A DNA stretch of 64,000 nucleotides from CAWKPF01 sp963851415. GTDB taxonomy: Bacteria > Acidobacteriota > Thermoanaerobaculia > Multivoradales > Multivoraceae. The stretch spans positions 4,278,001-4,342,000 of the forward strand of contig CAWKPF010000002.1 of assembly GCA_963851415.1 (NCBI GenBank), in the 5' to 3' direction. Both the position numbers and the translations under genes were made by a program. The notes under the pieces were generated by a model. That model ran no database searches, was not told where the DNA came from, and saw only the letters and a list, made by a program, of their open reading frames with translations. This document shows positions 1 through 8,963 of this stretch, in pieces (the stretch's first letter is position 1; each line of letters starts with the position of its first letter).

Positions 1-806
1 GGCTCGACTCTCGAGATCAGATCGAGCATGGTCTCGGTCAAGGGTGGTAGGAGACTCTCGCAAGCGGCCTGCATCTGATCGGTGATGTCGATCTGAGTGG
101 GCTTGCCGTTGACCGGTACCTCGACCACGACCGGTTCCTTGGTCTTGTTGACGAAGGAATGGTTCTCCTTCCACTCACGGACCATGTGCATCGTGAACTT
201 CGCTTCGGGATGAGCTTCTCTGACCAACTGGGAGAGCTGCTCGTCGACCGAGTCTCCCGCCGAGGTGAGGGTGCGTTGGTCGTCTTCGGTCGGGTAGCGG
301 CCGTTCATGACGCAGAAGTCGGTCGTTCCCGCTCCGATGTCGATGACCAACGTGTGCAGCAGTGCCTCCAGACCGTAGGCTACGGCGAACGGCTCGGAGA
401 CGATCATCAGGCCGCCGACCAGACCCTGCATCGCGTTACGCAGGTTCTGTTTGCTGACTCGAAGCGCCTCGGCGGGCACTCCGACGACTGCCCGCACGTT
501 GGCGTTGTCATCGGTGTGGACCAGGGAGATCAGATACTTGAGGAGCTCGCGCACCGCCTCTTCGTCCTTCTCCGATCCCTCCTTGATCAGTCCCCGCTCG
601 AGGGGCCGATGCAGGTCGAGCATCGGACGGTTCTCCAGTGCTTCGGTGCCGATCAAGATGTCACGCTTGAGCACCTTGCGAGCCACCATGTCGACCGGCC
701 AACCGACGTAGCTCTCGATGACGTGCTTGTCGCCGTTCGATGCGGAGATCGAGCTCCGCGAGGTCCCGAGGTCGATGCCCACTTTGAGCAGTCCGTTGTC
801 CGCCAT
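1..806 (-). CDS. MamK/MreB-like bacterial actin (partial, 3' end off the left edge)
   Basis: The start ATG is at 804-806 on the minus strand, with an AGGAAG-like ribosome site upstream, and 268 codons are visible before the window ends. The protein has the actin/Hsp70 ATPase fold motifs: an N-terminal phosphate-1 loop VGIDLGTSRSS, then VVGVPAEA, a SEPFAVAYGLEAL segment and the phosphate-2 loop IDIGAGTTDFCVM. MreB and Hsp70 share these motifs. However, the order and wording (IGTEA, LDLHRPLERG, GDSVDEQL, then VREWKENHSFV) follow what I remember of MamK, the filament that aligns magnetosomes, more closely than MreB or DnaK. MamK-like proteins are also annotated in non-magnetotactic bacteria, so the cargo is unknown. 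It probably makes cytoplasmic ATP-dependent filaments. The C-terminal polymerisation surfaces lie outside the window. I am confident of the actin superfamily and fairly confident of the MamK-like branch. Confidence 0.8.
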   Translation of the reverse strand, partial: MADNGLLKVGIDLGTSRSSISASNGDKHVIESYVGWPVDMVARKVLKRDILIGTEALENRPMLDLHRPLERGLIKEGSEKDEEAVRELLKYLISLVHTDDNANVRAVVGVPAEALRVSKQNLRNAMQGLVGGLMIVSEPFAVAYGLEALLHTLVIDIGAGTTDFCVMNGRYPTEDDQRTLTSAGDSVDEQLSQLVREAHPEAKFTMHMVREWKENHSFVNKTKEPVVVEVPVNGKPTQIDITDQMQAACESLLPPLTETMLDLISRVE

Positions 807-906
807 GGAGAGGTCTTCCTTTCGCAGAAGTATCTGATTGAGCCGAGAGGGACTGGGGTCGGATTCTGGGGCGAAGTGAGTGGAACCGTAAATGCTGGTG
901 AAGGTG

Positions 907-1962
907 TCAGCCGCCGCCGGCCGTGGCCTCGAGAGCCACGATCTCGTCGGACTGCGGGGGGCGCTCCGGCTCCCGCGTCTCGACGTACTTCAAGATTCCC
1001 CTGGCCAGAGACTCAGCGAGGTATTGCCGGTAGCGCGGCTTCTGGAGCAGTTCGGCCTCGTCGCGGTTCGACAGGCAGGAGACCTCGGCCAGCACGGCCG
1101 GCATTTCGGTACCGATCAGCACGACGAAGGGAGCGGTCTTGACTCCGCGGTTCTTCACCGAGGGGTTGACTTGTCGCAGTGCACGGTAGTTCTCGAGCTG
1201 GATCGCCCTGGCCAACTCCCGCGACGCGTCCTCGCGCACGTTCTCGTAGACGCCCTGGAGCAGTCGACGGAAATCGGCGAGGGAGTATCCAGAGTCCTGA
1301 TTTTCGTTGCGCGCAAGCTGCTCGAGGTAGGGGTCTTCGGTAGGGCCGAGATAGTAGGTCTCGACGCCGCGGACGTTGCGCGCAGTGATCCAGTTGATGT
1401 GAATCGACACGAAGAGATCTCCCTCGCGCTCGTTGGCGAGCCGGACCCGTTCTTCCAGCGACACGGCGACGTCGTCCTCTCGGGTCATTTCGACCTCGAG
1501 TCCCGCTTCGAGAAGCAGCTTGCGCAGCTTGAGGCCGATGTCGAGGACGATGTCCTTTTCGAGAATGCCACTGGGGGTGCGGGTGCCCGGCTGGTCTCCT
1601 CCGTGGCCGGGGTCGATCACGATCTTGCGGACGACCAACGGGAAGATCTCGGGGTCGATCGCCTCGGGAGGCGTATGGTGGATGATGCGGTCCGGCTCGT
1701 CCGATCCCGATGCCACGATCTGCGGCACTCGCCAGGCCGAGAGACCGACCTGCTGGGCGAGGAGCGAGCCGGCATCCACTCCAGCGACCCGAAGAGACAC
1801 GAAGACGATCGGAGGAAGCGCTACCAGAAGCAGGATCAAGGGAAGCCGCATGGGGTCGGCTCGGCGGTCCGGTCGAGGACGGCGTCGCCCCTGGATCAGG
1901 TCGACGTTGTCCGTGACCGCCTCGCGCAGGAGACGCTGTTTCATGCGCTCGACGCTCGCCAT
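907..1962 (-). CDS. N-acetylmuramoyl-L-alanine amidase (Amidase_3)
   Basis: Predicted zinc amidase that cuts the amide bond between muramic acid and the peptide stem in peptidoglycan, used in cell separation and wall turnover. The 351-aa protein has a basic cytoplasmic N-terminus, one membrane segment (about residues 39-60) and an Amidase_3 domain (about 112-335). Zinc ligands are visible: His120 in IDPGHGG, Glu135 and His188 in SIHIN. The catalytic Glu293 lies in AEVSCLSN. Residues 195-275 form an insert between the last His and the Glu, a position where AmiC-type enzymes carry a regulatory helix. No AMIN domain or SPOR repeat is present, so targeting would come from the membrane anchor. It sits just downstream of the MamK-like actin gene on the same strand with about 100 bp between them, and may be co-expressed with it. 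Confidence 0.9.
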   Translation of the reverse strand: MASVERMKQRLLREAVTDNVDLIQGRRRPRPDRRADPMRLPLILLLVALPPIVFVSLRVAGVDAGSLLAQQVGLSAWRVPQIVASGSDEPDRIIHHTPPEAIDPEIFPLVVRKIVIDPGHGGDQPGTRTPSGILEKDIVLDIGLKLRKLLLEAGLEVEMTREDDVAVSLEERVRLANEREGDLFVSIHINWITARNVRGVETYYLGPTEDPYLEQLARNENQDSGYSLADFRRLLQGVYENVREDASRELARAIQLENYRALRQVNPSVKNRGVKTAPFVVLIGTEMPAVLAEVSCLSNRDEAELLQKPRYRQYLAESLARGILKYVETREPERPPQSDEIVALEATAGGG

Positions 1963-2190
1963 TCTCTGTCAGCGTGCCCCAGTGTCGAAGTAGAGTCGGA
2001 AGAGAGGATCGAGAGGGGCCTCGGTCGAAGGCGGACGAGCGACCGCGACCAACCTCACTCGGCGGCGGTCTGTTTTGCGGGAACCGGTGAATTCCGGATC
2101 CCCGCAGCACCGCCGTAACCCGTCATGCTAGCACAGCGAAACCTCCGCTTTCTGGGAGTTCAGGGCGACCTCGACTCAGGAGATCGATGG

Positions 2191-2991
2191 ATGAGCCACC
2201 CCCTCTATCAGGTCGACGCATTCACCGGGCGCCCCTTTGCCGGCAACCCTGCCGCCGTCTGTCTTCTCGGGGGGCCCGAGGGAGAGAACTGGATGCAGGC
2301 GGTGGCGGCAGAGCAGAATCTCTCCGAGACGGCCTTCCTTCACCCCTGCGACAGTGACGAGGCGGACTGGTGCCTGCGCTGGTTCACACCGACCGTGGAA
2401 GTGGACCTGTGCGGTCACGCGACGTTGGCGAGCGCCCATGCTCTGTGGAGCAGCGGCCGCCACCCCAGGGAGTCGCCCCTGCGCTTCGCGACGCGCAGCG
2501 GCATTCTCGGCGCGCAGCTCGCCGGGGAGTGGATCGAGCTCGACTTCCCGCAGCAGGTGCCCGAGCCTGCCGATCCACCGGAGCGTCTGATCGAGGCGCT
2601 CGGAGCGATGCCGCAGTGGGTCGGCAACGACGGCGCGGACTATCTGTTCGAGGTGGCCGACGAGGCGACGGTGCGCGAGCTTCGCCCGGACATGGCGCTG
2701 TTGGGCACCGTCGAGGCGCGAGGGGTGATCGTGACGGCCCGGGGGGAGTCTGAGGAGTACGATTTCGTGTCGCGGTTCTTCGGGCCGGCTTCGGGGGTGC
2801 CGGAGGACCCGGTGACCGGGTCAGCGCATTGCACGCTGGCGCCGTTCTGGGGTGGTCGGTTGCGCAAGTCGGAAATGGTCGGATTTCAGGCCTCGGTTCG
2901 GGGTGGGATCGTCCGGGTTCGCTTGGTGGACGATCGGGTTGTGCTCGCGGGGCAGGCGGTGATGGTTTCGGAGGGGTCGTTGCTGGTGTGA
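2191..2991 (+). CDS. PhzF family isomerase/epimerase
   Basis: PhzF-fold protein (266 aa), in the family that includes phenazine-biosynthesis isomerase and diaminopimelate-epimerase-like enzymes. Visible motifs are VDAFTGRPFAGNPAAVC at the N-terminus, the acid/base Glu46 in NLSETAF, DLCGHATLA, and the C-terminal EDPVTGSAHC. These make up the two-lobed active site. I start at 2191 because AGGAG lies 8 bp upstream and the family normally begins with a short sequence before VDAFT; an in-frame ATG at 2125 would add 22 unconserved residues. No other phenazine genes are present, so the substrate is unknown and the phenazine name should not be transferred. It is divergent from the amidase. Confidence 0.92.
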   Translation: MSHPLYQVDAFTGRPFAGNPAAVCLLGGPEGENWMQAVAAEQNLSETAFLHPCDSDEADWCLRWFTPTVEVDLCGHATLASAHALWSSGRHPRESPLRFATRSGILGAQLAGEWIELDFPQQVPEPADPPERLIEALGAMPQWVGNDGADYLFEVADEATVRELRPDMALLGTVEARGVIVTARGESEEYDFVSRFFGPASGVPEDPVTGSAHCTLAPFWGGRLRKSEMVGFQASVRGGIVRVRLVDDRVVLAGQAVMVSEGSLLV

Positions 2992-3657
2992 AGGCGGTTC
3001 GGGTGGTCGGGTGGTCGGGGGCTCCGGCTGGGGGCCGGGGGCGCCCGCCCGGGGGACGGCGCGAGCGTCGGCAGACTTCGGGGGTTCGGCTCGCGCCTCG
3101 GCTTGCGGCTGCGCCGGTCGTTGGTGGTCTTCGAAGGCTCTTGCGCGCGCGGCCTCCAGACGCCCCCGGCGCGTGGCGCCCCCGTCCCCCAGCCTCGTCG
3201 GACTGCGGGACGCCGGCCTTTGGTTGGGGGGGGGGTAGGGAGTGGTGGCACGCTCCCATCGACGAGGTCGATGGATCGCGTTTGATGAACGGTCGTCTCT
3301 GGAGGTGCCTCTGGCTGGGTAGGGAGTGGTGCTGTCTTTGGACTGACTCTGACCGACCCTCTTCGCGCCCTCATCCCAAGGAGCCGGTGGAGGCTCGCAG
3401 TCTGGGTAGGTCTTCGGGGGTCGGGGCCGGGGTCGCCGGGTGCCTGTCGAGCCGGGCGCCCCGAATCGCTGGCAGGGCACGGTCGCCACCCGCCCGCTGC
3501 GAGACCGGAGGCGCGCCACCCTCCAGAGTCCTCACCAGGCGCGCCGTCACCCGCCGAGCCCCGGCCCCGACCCCCGAAGGCCGGAGTCACCTATCCACTC
3601 CGCACTCCCCACTCCGCATCCGCACTCCGAGCAACCACCGCTATCATCTATCCCACC
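2992..3657. other. 666-bp gene-free, G-rich structured spacer
   Basis: No convincing gene is visible on either strand. Open frames exist only because of the very high GC, and their translations are low-complexity Arg/Pro/Gly runs. The stretch holds a run of ten G at 3226-3235, a 14-mer (GGGTAGGGAGTGGT) present twice (3233-3246 and 3317-3330), a long inverted repeat (3412-3442 with 3548-3579), and short stems such as GGCGC/GCGCC near 3170-3182. The last 60 bases before the kinase gene are C/A-rich. Composition is much more skewed than in neighbouring spacers. Confidence 0.7.
3412..3579. repeat. Long inverted repeat in the G-rich spacer
   Basis: The left arm at 3412-3432 reads CTTCGGGGGTCGG then GGCCGGGG. 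The right arm at 3559-3579 is its exact reverse complement over 21 bases. With one bulged C and one mismatch the pairing extends a further 10 bases inward (TCGCCGGGTG at 3433-3442 with CACCCGCCGA at 3548-3557). About 105 bases separate the arms. A transcript could form a strong stem. Whether this is a terminator, a regulatory RNA or a dispersed repeat cannot be told from one copy. Confidence 0.75.
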
Positions 3658-4713
3658 ATGACCCAGCCTGCCGAAACCATCCCAGTCCGCGAGAAGCACC
3701 AAATCGACACCGATCGGCTTCTCGCCTATCTCGAGGCGACCGTCGCCGAGTTCCATGGCCCTCTCGAAGTCCACCAGTTCGCCGGCGGCCAATCCAACCC
3801 CACCTACTACCTCGAATCCTCCACCGGGCGCTACGTTCTTCGCCGCAAGCCTCCCGGCAAGCTGCTGCCGTCGGCCCATGCCGTCGATCGCGAGTACCGC
3901 GTTCTGCACGCCCTGCGTGACAGTGACGTTCCTGTGGCTCGGGTCCATGCTCTGTGTGAAGACGACTCGATCATCGGCACTCCCTTCTATGTCATGGACT
4001 ACGTCGAAGGACGGGTTCTGCGCGATCCGCTGCTTCCCGATACGGCTCCCGAAGAGCGCCGCGCCATCTACCTCGAGATGGTCGACGTGCTGGGCCGTCT
4101 GCACCGGGTCGATCCCGACGCGGTCGGGCTCGGTGACTTCGGCAAGAAGGGGGACTACATCGCCAGGCAGCTGCATCGCTGGACGAAGCAGTATCGGGCT
4201 TCCGAGACCCAGCCGATCGAAGCGATGGACCGACTGATCGAGTGGCTCCCAGCCAACATTCCCGAAGACGACGAGACGACTCTGGTGCACGGCGACTACC
4301 GTCTGGAGAACTCGATCTTCCACCCTTCGGAGCCCCGCATGTTGGCGGTGCTCGACTGGGAGCTATCGACCCTCGGGCATCCGCTCGCCGATCTGGCCTA
4401 CAACTGCATGCTCTATCGGTTGTCTCCCGATGCCTTCGGAGGCTTCGGAGAGACGGATCTGGCATCCCTGGGGATCCCCACCGAGAAGGAGTACCTGGCA
4501 CAGTACTGCCGGCGAACGGGGCGCGAGGGGATCGACGACTGGGAGTACTACATGGCCTTCTCGGTCTGGCGAATCGCGGCGATTCTCCAGGGGATCGCCA
4601 AGCGAGCCCTGGACGGAACCGCGAGCTCGAAGCAGGCGACGGAGCGCGGCGCGATGGCACCTCGGGTCGCGGGAGAGGCCTGGCAGATCGTCGTCGACGC
4701 GGGACTCGTCTGA
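3658..4713 (+). CDS. APH-fold phosphotransferase (ACAD10-like kinase domain)
   Basis: A 351-aa small-molecule kinase of the aminoglycoside/choline phosphotransferase fold. The nucleotide loop is FAGGQSNPTY (residues 41-50). The catalytic loop is HGDYRLEN (His211, Asp213, Asn218), and the metal-binding Asp233 lies in VLDWELSTLGHPLADLA. The wording of the last motif matches the kinase-like domain found next to acyl-CoA dehydrogenases (ACAD10/11 type), which phosphorylates 4-hydroxyacyl-CoA, better than antibiotic-resistance kinases. No acyl-CoA dehydrogenase gene lies nearby, so the substrate is inferred only. It starts at the first ATG after the G-rich spacer, with no clear ribosome site. It converges with the GH20 gene across 26 bp. 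Confidence 0.88.
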   Translation: MTQPAETIPVREKHQIDTDRLLAYLEATVAEFHGPLEVHQFAGGQSNPTYYLESSTGRYVLRRKPPGKLLPSAHAVDREYRVLHALRDSDVPVARVHALCEDDSIIGTPFYVMDYVEGRVLRDPLLPDTAPEERRAIYLEMVDVLGRLHRVDPDAVGLGDFGKKGDYIARQLHRWTKQYRASETQPIEAMDRLIEWLPANIPEDDETTLVHGDYRLENSIFHPSEPRMLAVLDWELSTLGHPLADLAYNCMLYRLSPDAFGGFGETDLASLGIPTEKEYLAQYCRRTGREGIDDWEYYMAFSVWRIAAILQGIAKRALDGTASSKQATERGAMAPRVAGEAWQIVVDAGLV

Positions 4714-4739
4714 GCCCGCTGTCTGGGGCATCTTTCGCT

Positions 4740-6650
4740 CTAGTCCGGTAGCAGGTGGCTGCGCCATGAGCGGATGCGCTCGCGGGAGGGCTCGAGCCCG
4801 CCGGGACGGCTGCGCTCCAACCACAGCGGCTCGAGGCTCTCGGCGCTCTCTGCAAGGGCGTCTGTGAGCCCCTTTCGATCCGGCGCGGGAAGCTCTGCGG
4901 CTGGGGTGCCCCTACCGGCTCGTAAGCGAGAGATTCCGAGACGAGCACCGATGTCGAGCAGCCGAGCGGCCCAACGCAGCTCTCGTGCCGGTAGGGGTGC
5001 GCGGGGAAGCTCCGAGAGGCTCTCGGCCAGGCGTTCTCGACAGGCCTCGAGAGATCTCTCATCGAGACCCGCAAATCGGCGCTGTTCCAGGCTCTGCCCC
5101 GAAAACAGGAGCAGGAAGAAGAGGGCCGATCCGTTGTGCCACTTCGCTCCGGTGTGGCGGTAGAGATCGCCCAATCCGAGGGCTGTGCGGGCAATCTGGC
5201 GCGCCTCGTGGCCGTCGGCGCATTCGGAGTGCAGGAAGTGAAAAGCGACGAGCTCGTCGAGAGGCTCCGGATCGGCGTCGACCGACCACGCCCGGCCGGC
5301 ACCGACGGTGTATCCCGGATAGCTGACCGAGGGGGGCTGCAGGTGGCCGAAATCGCCCCAGTCCGTGACCAGGTATCCGGAAGCGCCGTGAGCTCGCGCC
5401 GCACGGGCTGCCGACTCCAGATTGTCGAGAGCGTTCCGGTTGCGACCGGTCAGGCTGTTCCAGCTCGACGTACCCGGACAGACCCAGAAATCCCGCTGGG
5501 CTCCGGCGAAGCGCTTCGCCTCGTCATCGAAGGGATGACCGGCCTCGTAGCCCCAGTCGAGAGCGACGATGTCTCGGGGAAGGTCGACGACGCGCTCTGG
5601 CTCCTCGAGGATGATGTCGCCCCAGAACAACATGCGAAAGCCACGCCTCTCGACCAGTCGGTGGACCTGCCGGAGGAAGTCGAGGTACACAGTCGTGCGG
5701 CCCCGCTCCGCGCAGGCCGCGGCTGAGCGTCCCTGGCCGAGATCGAGCGTCTCGTCGAAGCCGACATTGAATCTCCGGCTGGTGAAGTTCGGCAGGAGCT
5801 GGTCGAAGAGCTCCTCGAGCAGACGCAGCGAGCCCGGGTCGAGGGGACAGAGGCTGAACGGCTCTCTTTCCTCGCTGAACGGATGCTCGATTCCGTCGGG
5901 GCACTCGGCAAGTCGTCGATAGGGCTCGTGGACCAGCCACCGGTGAAGGTGCCCGAAGCTGTTTTGATTCGGCACCAGCTCGATGTGCCGATTTCGGCAG
6001 TGCGCATCGAGTCGCCGAATCTCGTCCGGTGTGATCGGACTCCATCCTTCCCACACGGATTCGTGTCCGCGGTAGGCGAATGTGTGCTCGGTGTAGAGCT
6101 GCAGCTGGTTGATCTTGAGCGACGAGAGTCGGTCCACCAGTGTGAACAGACTGTCGAGACGAGGGACTCGGTTGCGGCTGACATCCAGCATGACTCCCCG
6201 CTCGGTCAGATCCGGCGCGTCGGTCACTTCGATCGTGCGCAATCGACGCATGGGGGGAGGCTCGGGGAAGTGCGCTGCCCTGGCCCACTGGGCCAGGGTC
6301 TGCAGGCCCCAGTAGAGACCTCTCTCGTCGGCACCCTCGACCACGATTCGCTGATCGTCGACGGTGAGCTGGTAGGCCTCGGGAGCGCCGCCCGGCGCAC
6401 GACGAAGATGCAACCGCGGGCCGGTCGGCGCAGTTCGAGGGTCGGCCGTCACCGCCACGCCGATCGGCTCCAGGGCGCGTCTCGCGGCGTCGAAGAGTCG
6501 TCGTTCGGCTTCGGCTTCGATCGGGATGCACAGCACTGGCAGCTCCGCCGGCAGTTCGAGCCAGTGGACGCTCGACTTGGCGTGCCGGGGACGAGGCCAG
6601 AGCAGTCGGAGTGCGCTCATCGTCTGATTTTCAGAGTCGGGTGAGTCCAT
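4740..6650 (-). CDS. Glycoside hydrolase family 20 (beta-hexosaminidase-like)
   Basis: A 636-aa protein with an N-terminal GH20b-like alpha/beta domain (about 35-125, ending GLYWGLQTLAQW) and a GH20 TIM barrel (about 150-480). RGVMLDVSRNRVP marks the first strand. The catalytic Asp299-Glu300 pair is in NVGFDE, where classical enzymes have a GGDE-type motif. WVCPGTSSW and VTDWGDFGH supply aromatic pocket residues. The C-terminal 150 residues are helical. The family removes terminal GlcNAc/GalNAc by substrate-assisted catalysis. No signal peptide is visible, so it should act in the cytoplasm on imported or recycled sugars. The start could also be the ATG at 6618-6620 (MSALRLLWPRP); neither has a good ribosome site. 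The gene is divergent from recD2 across 38 bp. Confidence 0.85.
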   Translation of the reverse strand: MDSPDSENQTMSALRLLWPRPRHAKSSVHWLELPAELPVLCIPIEAEAERRLFDAARRALEPIGVAVTADPRTAPTGPRLHLRRAPGGAPEAYQLTVDDQRIVVEGADERGLYWGLQTLAQWARAAHFPEPPPMRRLRTIEVTDAPDLTERGVMLDVSRNRVPRLDSLFTLVDRLSSLKINQLQLYTEHTFAYRGHESVWEGWSPITPDEIRRLDAHCRNRHIELVPNQNSFGHLHRWLVHEPYRRLAECPDGIEHPFSEEREPFSLCPLDPGSLRLLEELFDQLLPNFTSRRFNVGFDETLDLGQGRSAAACAERGRTTVYLDFLRQVHRLVERRGFRMLFWGDIILEEPERVVDLPRDIVALDWGYEAGHPFDDEAKRFAGAQRDFWVCPGTSSWNSLTGRNRNALDNLESAARAARAHGASGYLVTDWGDFGHLQPPSVSYPGYTVGAGRAWSVDADPEPLDELVAFHFLHSECADGHEARQIARTALGLGDLYRHTGAKWHNGSALFFLLLFSGQSLEQRRFAGLDERSLEACRERLAESLSELPRAPLPARELRWAARLLDIGARLGISRLRAGRGTPAAELPAPDRKGLTDALAESAESLEPLWLERSRPGGLEPSRERIRSWRSHLLPD

Positions 6651-6688
6651 GGTAGCAGTCGAGGCGTTGCCGCAGGGGGAGCGCCGCT

Positions 6689-8911
6689 ATGATGGCGCTG
6701 GCTCCCAAGACCATGACCTCTCCTGGAAAGACTCCGTCCGAGAATCGCGAGGCCCTCGCCGGCACTGTCGAGCGAGTGACTTTTCACAATCCCGAGAGCG
6801 GTTTCTGCGTGCTTCAGGTGCGGGTACGTGGCCGCCGTGAGCCGGCTTCGGTCATCGGCGTGGTCGCCGTGGTGTCGGCGGGCGAGCAGGTGCAGGCCTC
6901 CGGCGAATGGGAAACCACCGTCGCACATGGAGTGCAGTTCCGGGCCGCGCATCTGGTCACGACGGAGCCCACCAGTGTGGAAGGGATCGAGCGCTATCTC
7001 GGATCTGGGCTCATCCGGGGGATCGGTCGTGAGCTCGCCAGTCGGCTCGTCAAGGCCTTTGGAGAGCGGGTCTTCGACGTCATCGACCATCACCCCGAGC
7101 GTCTCAGGACGGTCGACGGAATCGGCCCGAAGCGTCTGGAGAACATCCTCGAAGGCTGGCGTGAACAGAGGGCGGTGCGCGACATCATGGTCTTCCTGCA
7201 GGAAAACGGTGTGGGCACTTCGCGCTCGGCTCGGATCTACCGGACCTATGGTGCCGACGCGGTGCCGCTGATCCAGGAGAATCCCTATCGCCTGGCGCGC
7301 GACATCCGCGGGATCGGCTTTCGGATCGCCGACGAGATTGCGCGGCGCCTCGGCGTCGAGAAGGACTCGCCAGAACGAGCGCGGGCCGGCATCACCTACA
7401 CCCTCGCGCAGGCGCGCAAGCAGGGACACTGCTGTCTGCCGCGCGAGGAGCTGCTGCGCCAGGCAGAGGAGCTCCTCGAGATCCGGCGGGAGGTGCTCGA
7501 GCCCGCCCTCATGCAGGAGATGGCCGAAGGCATCCTGGTCGACGACGAGATCGACGGCGAGTCGCATCTGTTCTTGAAGCTGTTGTGGGAGGCGGAGAAG
7601 AAGATCGCAGAGCGGCTCACGGCTCTTGCGGGCGGGGAGCCTCCGTGGTCGACGATCGATCCGGGTTCGGCGGTGCCCTGGGTCGAGAAGGAGGCAGGAG
7701 TCGACCTGTCGGCGAGCCAGCGCGCGGCGGTCGAGACGGCTCTTGCCTCCAAGGTGCTGGTGATCACCGGTGGCCCGGGGGTCGGGAAGACCACCCTGGT
7801 CAATGCGATCCTGTCGATCCTGCGGGCCAGGAGGGTCAGGGTCTCGCTGTGTGCTCCGACCGGTCGCGCCGCCAAACGGCTGATGGAGAGCACGGGTCTG
7901 GAGGCGAGGACCATCCACCGACTCCTCGAGGTGGACCCGCGGATGGGCCGATTCAAGCGCGATGCGGATGCCCCCCTGGAGTGCGACCTGTTGGTCGTCG
8001 ACGAGACTTCGATGGTGGATGTCCCCCTCATGGCGGCGCTCCTCGATGCTCTTCCGGCCGACCGCGGTCTGCTGCTGGTCGGCGACGTCGACCAGCTTCC
8101 GTCGGTGGGGCCAGGCCAGGTGCTGCGAGACGTCATCGACTCTGGGATCGTTCCCGTCGCACGCTTGACCGAGATCTTCCGTCAGGCCGAGTCGAGTCGG
8201 ATCGTGACCAGCGCGCACCGCATCAACCGCGGGCTGATGCCCGAGCTGCGCTCTCCCGATCGCGACCAGACCAGCGACTTCTACTTCGTGGCCGCTTCCG
8301 ACGTCCAGGACGCGCAGCGCAAGGTCGCCGAGATCGTGGCCCGCCGGATTCCGAGACGGTTCGGGCTCGATCCGGTGCGCGATGTCCAGGTGCTGTCTCC
8401 GATGAATCGAGGGCCACTGGGAGCCGGGACCCTCAACGTCGTGCTCCAGGAAGAGCTCAACCCCGGCACGGCGGGCCCTACGGTGGAGCGCTTCGGCTAT
8501 CGCTACCGGGTTGGCGACAAGGTGATGCAGATCGAGAACGATTACGACAGGGACGTGTTCAACGGTGATCTCGGTGTCGTGGTCTCGATCGACCCAGATG
8601 CCCAGGAGGTCGGAGTGCGCTTCGACGGGCGTGCGGTCACCTACGCGTTCTCCGAGCTCGATCAGTTGGTGCTGGCCTATGCCACTACCATTCACAAAGC
8701 ACAGGGCTCGGAGTACCCGGGAGTGGTGATCCCTCTCACCATGCAGCACTATCCGATGCTGCGGGCGAATCTCGTGTACACCGGGGTGACTCGCGGGCGT
8801 GAGCTGGTCGTGATCGTGGGCGAAGAGCGGGCCCTCGCCAAGGCCCTCAGGGAGGGCGAAGATCGTCGTCGCTGCTCGAAACTCCTGAGCCGGCTGCGCG
8901 ACGGCCTCTGA
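6689..8911 (+). CDS. recD2: RecD2-type 5'-3' DNA helicase
   Basis: ATP-dependent superfamily 1B helicase (740 aa) of the RecD2 type, which works without RecBC in genome maintenance. The N-terminal OB-like domain begins AGTVERVTFHNPESGF (about 24-39), followed by helix-hairpin-helix segments (about 98-215: LIRGIGRELASRL, TVDGIGPKRLENIL, DIRGIGFRIADEIA). The motor has Walker A GGPGVGKT (361-368), Walker B DETSMVD, motif III GDVDQLPSVGPG, and a C-terminal 2B/UvrD-like motif TIHKAQGSEYPGVV. Length and domain order match RecD2. The start at 6689 is chosen for the GGGGGAG upstream; an internal ATG at 6713 is possible. No recB or recC is visible here. Confidence 0.95.
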   Translation: MMALAPKTMTSPGKTPSENREALAGTVERVTFHNPESGFCVLQVRVRGRREPASVIGVVAVVSAGEQVQASGEWETTVAHGVQFRAAHLVTTEPTSVEGIERYLGSGLIRGIGRELASRLVKAFGERVFDVIDHHPERLRTVDGIGPKRLENILEGWREQRAVRDIMVFLQENGVGTSRSARIYRTYGADAVPLIQENPYRLARDIRGIGFRIADEIARRLGVEKDSPERARAGITYTLAQARKQGHCCLPREELLRQAEELLEIRREVLEPALMQEMAEGILVDDEIDGESHLFLKLLWEAEKKIAERLTALAGGEPPWSTIDPGSAVPWVEKEAGVDLSASQRAAVETALASKVLVITGGPGVGKTTLVNAILSILRARRVRVSLCAPTGRAAKRLMESTGLEARTIHRLLEVDPRMGRFKRDADAPLECDLLVVDETSMVDVPLMAALLDALPADRGLLLVGDVDQLPSVGPGQVLRDVIDSGIVPVARLTEIFRQAESSRIVTSAHRINRGLMPELRSPDRDQTSDFYFVAASDVQDAQRKVAEIVARRIPRRFGLDPVRDVQVLSPMNRGPLGAGTLNVVLQEELNPGTAGPTVERFGYRYRVGDKVMQIENDYDRDVFNGDLGVVVSIDPDAQEVGVRFDGRAVTYAFSELDQLVLAYATTIHKAQGSEYPGVVIPLTMQHYPMLRANLVYTGVTRGRELVVIVGEERALAKALREGEDRRRCSKLLSRLRDGL

Positions 8912-8934
8912 GCCGGAAGAAAGTGAAAAAGGGG

Positions 8935-8963
8935 TTGGCCGAAGGGGGGGCAGGGTCTATAAT
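8935..8963 (+). promoter_or_regulatory. Sigma70-type promoter for the diguanylate cyclase
   Basis: TTGGCC at 8935-8940, a 17-bp spacer and a perfect TATAAT at 8958-8963. It stands in the 128-bp spacer after recD2 and would give a 5' leader of about 70 nt. The leader contains a small stem (CGGG TTT CCCG near 8989-9000). I looked for a c-di-GMP riboswitch in the leader and could not support one. This is the best consensus promoter I found in the window. Confidence 0.7.

Noticed and set aside
892..2118. Plus-strand frame of 408 codons
   Set aside because: Shadow of the amidase gene. The minus-strand amidase has all zinc ligands in place.
2829..3920. Plus-strand frame running from the end of the PhzF gene through the G-rich spacer
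   Set aside because: The translation is low-complexity Arg/Pro/Gly/Ala with no start context, and it runs out of phase into the kinase gene.
6617..8749. Open frame of 710 codons on the minus strand
   Set aside because: Antisense shadow of recD2. The translation has no motifs, while the plus strand has every helicase motif.
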